A stretch of 64,000 nucleotides of DNA, from contig CM055103.1 of NCBI GenBank assembly GCA_029204225.1, forward strand, positions 40,247,323 through 40,311,322, in the 5' to 3' direction. Source of the DNA: Diphasiastrum complanatum. Its lineage: Eukaryota > Streptophyta > Lycopodiopsida > Lycopodiales > Lycopodiaceae. This document shows, in pieces, positions 62,041 through 64,000 of this stretch. The notes below the pieces were generated by a model. That model worked only from the letters and a program-made list of their open reading frames with translations, had not been told where the DNA came from and searched no databases. Positions within the stretch are counted from its first letter, which is position 1; each line of letters opens with the position of its first letter. The position numbers were made by a program, and so were the translations under genes.

Positions 62041-63832
62041 TGATAAGGGATGGAATCCGGAATAATGAAGTGAAGAGATGAGCAGTATTGGAAGATGTCA
62101 CTAAACAGAGATTGGGATATGCCATCTCACATGGGTATGGAGAATAATGAGAGCAGAAAACAGATATTTCTTTGGAGCTGCAAGGAATGAGAGCAAAACA
62201 TATGGTAGTTGCTGCTTTTGTCTCTGTTTTTCCTTTCCTTGCTTTGAGACTGACTTATATGCTTATGTGGTACCTAGATAAAGTGTACAATGAGTGGCTC
62301 AAGGGAAGGCTAATGAAATATGAGGCCTCCCACAAGCTCTCCACCAAATTTTGTTATTAAACCTTGAAGGTGACATGCTCTATCTTGGATGCTACATGAC
62401 TCAGCTCGAAGGTCACATGCTCTAATCTTGGTGCTCTAGCTTGGCTAGGCCTATATATGGATGTACCTTCCAATGAGTATTGGGTAGGTACCAGTGCTCT
62501 AGCTTGGCTAGGCCTATATATGGATGTACCTTCCAGTAGTGAGTGTTGGGTATTGCAGCTTTTTAAAAAATTTAATACCAATTGGGTATCAATATAAGAA
62601 GGTATAGGAGTTGTAGGCTAGTAGTGTGATACCAGCCGATCATCAACCCGGGGATAAATATGTATGAACTACTAAAAATATTCTTTTAAAAGAGTAATAT
62701 ATAAAAAATTTGAAATATGATTTTTTTTTACTAAAATAGTACTACTGTTGATACCATGACAAAAATCCACAAAATCTCCCAAACCTGGATATCAATATGA
62801 GTGGTGTTATAATGGAATCAGTAGATGCTCTAATTTTAAAAGCCTATTCAAAGGATTGGAGATGTGGATACTAGAAAATCCACTTATGGCTATTTGTGCC
62901 TTCTAGCAGCAGGACCTATATCATGAAACAATCGACAAAAAAATGCATTTATCTGAATAGTAAGATAGTTAATACTAGGTGTTCGGTTCTAGACCCTGGT
63001 ATTAGAAATTCATATACCAGTCGAGTAGGTTTTTTGATATCATGTTGATACCCATTATCGATACCAGCTGCGTATCAATAATTTGCAACAATTGTGACAA
63101 ATAATTAGATATGTGATCGATTAAGAAGGTGAATAATAGTGGCCTCCTTGCATGGTATTCTCTTTTGTGTTGCTCAAATAAATTTCATTTTGGAGACACT
63201 AGCTTGATTCTACTATCATGTACTGCCATTTTTTATACATACTTCTATTGTATATAGGCTTGTAGCAATGTTAAGGACCTTTGCAACAAAATTAGTGCTC
63301 TTTACTTGCTTGAATTCAGTGAGCAAAATCTAAGTGTAACTATGTATGATCAAATTGTATATATGCTAGATGAAGACAATGTCTTCTACAATATAAGGAT
63401 GAGGAATGTATGGATCATTACGGATTTGGCTTGATTTGGCATATCTATATGCACATTAGAAGGGTTAGAATCATGATGTTGCTCATAAAGTTTAAAATTG
63501 GCAATAGGTTGTTTGCAAAGCAAGAGGTTAGAGTCACGACTTAGCATGCTAAGTGTTTTTGGTGTGTTCAATTCTAGGCTGCTTGGCACAATGTCGTACT
63601 TGGTGGTGCAAGTGAAGTTGAAGAGGGATGAGAAGAAAATGATAATAATATGATAATATGATAATAACACAACTAATAATATGACACATCCCTTTGATAG
63701 ACTTAAGAGGCAAAATACCACGTAGATTTCAAAGCTAAGCAATCATTCACTGTAATTTCTTCTAACAAATTGAAACGACTAGATATATTTGCATGATAAG
63801 GCTTTTGAAACATTTCAATAGACTACTCCTAT
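62041..63832. other. Intergenic; upstream region of the PDF-PPR-DYW gene
   Basis: I searched the minus strand for an SSB-like OB fold or transit-peptide exon and saw none. At about 62570-63080 several TGGTATC/GATACCA strings recur in both orientations. A 118-codon minus frame at 63386-63742 is anonymous. Confidence 0.35.
62431..62536. repeat. 63-bp tandem repeat, two copies
   Basis: GTGCTCTAGCTTGGCTAGGC with the next 23 bp is repeated at 62431 and 62494; spacer sequences differ. Confidence 0.9.
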
Positions 63833-63833
63833 A

Positions 63834-64000
63834 ATGCATCTTGGTTTCCAAGGGGGCTTGAACTTGGGACCAAAGAAACTTTGATGCCAAGCTAACCAAC
63901 TGAGCCAACCTCGTTGGATCTACTCCCAAAATGCATCTTGGTTTCCTTGGGGACTTGAACTAGGGACCAAAGAAACTTTGGATGCCATGGTAACCAAGCC
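63834..64000 (-). mobile_element. tRNA-derived SINE-like repeat, two tandem heads
   Basis: On the minus strand the first unit reads GGTTGGCTCAGTTGGTTAGC (A-box-like), then about 30 nt later AGTTCAAGCCCC (B-box-like), as in a tRNA-derived RNA polymerase III promoter. A second, diverged unit begins about 97 bp further right and runs off the window. The units share ATGCATCTTGGTTTCC and GGGACCAAAGAAACTTTG on the plus strand. The anticodon arm does not fold well, so this is not a functional tRNA. Confidence 0.6.

Noticed and set aside
63834-63918. Functional tRNA gene
   Set aside because: A- and B-box-like strings are present but the acceptor and anticodon stems do not pair.

Overview
This window is nuclear DNA from a land plant, most likely a seed-free vascular plant such as a fern. 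The evidence is plant introns with GT/AG borders, PPR proteins of the PLS-DYW class, OSB-type PDF motifs, a telobox ahead of a ribosomal protein gene, and a dense, nested, decayed transposon landscape (Copia, Ty3-type, RLE-type LINE, Helentron-like Helitron, hAT, PIF/Harbinger, foldback elements, a SINE). The species call is inference; no database search was possible.

Layout. 0-8 kb: a mitochondrial-type ribosomal protein L11 gene (minus), a foldback element with long inverted arms, and an OBERON-like PHD-finger pseudogene. 8.3-12.7 kb (minus): a five-exon gene in which PDF motifs of organellar single-stranded-DNA-binding (OSB) proteins are spliced in frame to a PLS-class PPR array; its E/DYW tail is broken by stops and frameshifts. 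13-17 kb: a LINE with a C2H2 finger, reverse transcriptase and restriction-like endonuclease. 17-34 kb: Ty3, Harbinger and several Copia copies, including a 3.7 kb Copia with matching 5-bp target duplications and a 0.69 kb solo LTR inside another Copia. 34-39 kb: a decayed Helitron with an endonuclease domain after the helicase (Helentron type). 40-48 kb: an hAT element containing a nested, tandemly arranged LTR element that shows only a gag-like ORF. 49-51.5 kb (minus): a complete five-exon glutathionyl-hydroquinone reductase gene with a tRNA-Arg(CCG) about 100 bp upstream. 52-55 kb: another Copia remnant. 58.2-61.9 kb (minus): a second, intact PDF-PPR fusion gene ending in a full DYW domain. 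64 kb: a tRNA-derived SINE-like repeat.

The strongest candidate for something unusual is the pair of paralogous genes near 8-13 kb and 58-62 kb. In each, two OSB-type PDF motifs sit ahead of a PPR array with no recognisable OB fold. In the second gene the last PDF half-motif and the PPR repeats share one uninterrupted exon, and exon phases match across every predicted junction in both genes. If real, this joins a single-stranded-DNA-binding module to an organelle RNA-editing factor. One copy keeps the deaminase-like DYW domain and the other has lost it.
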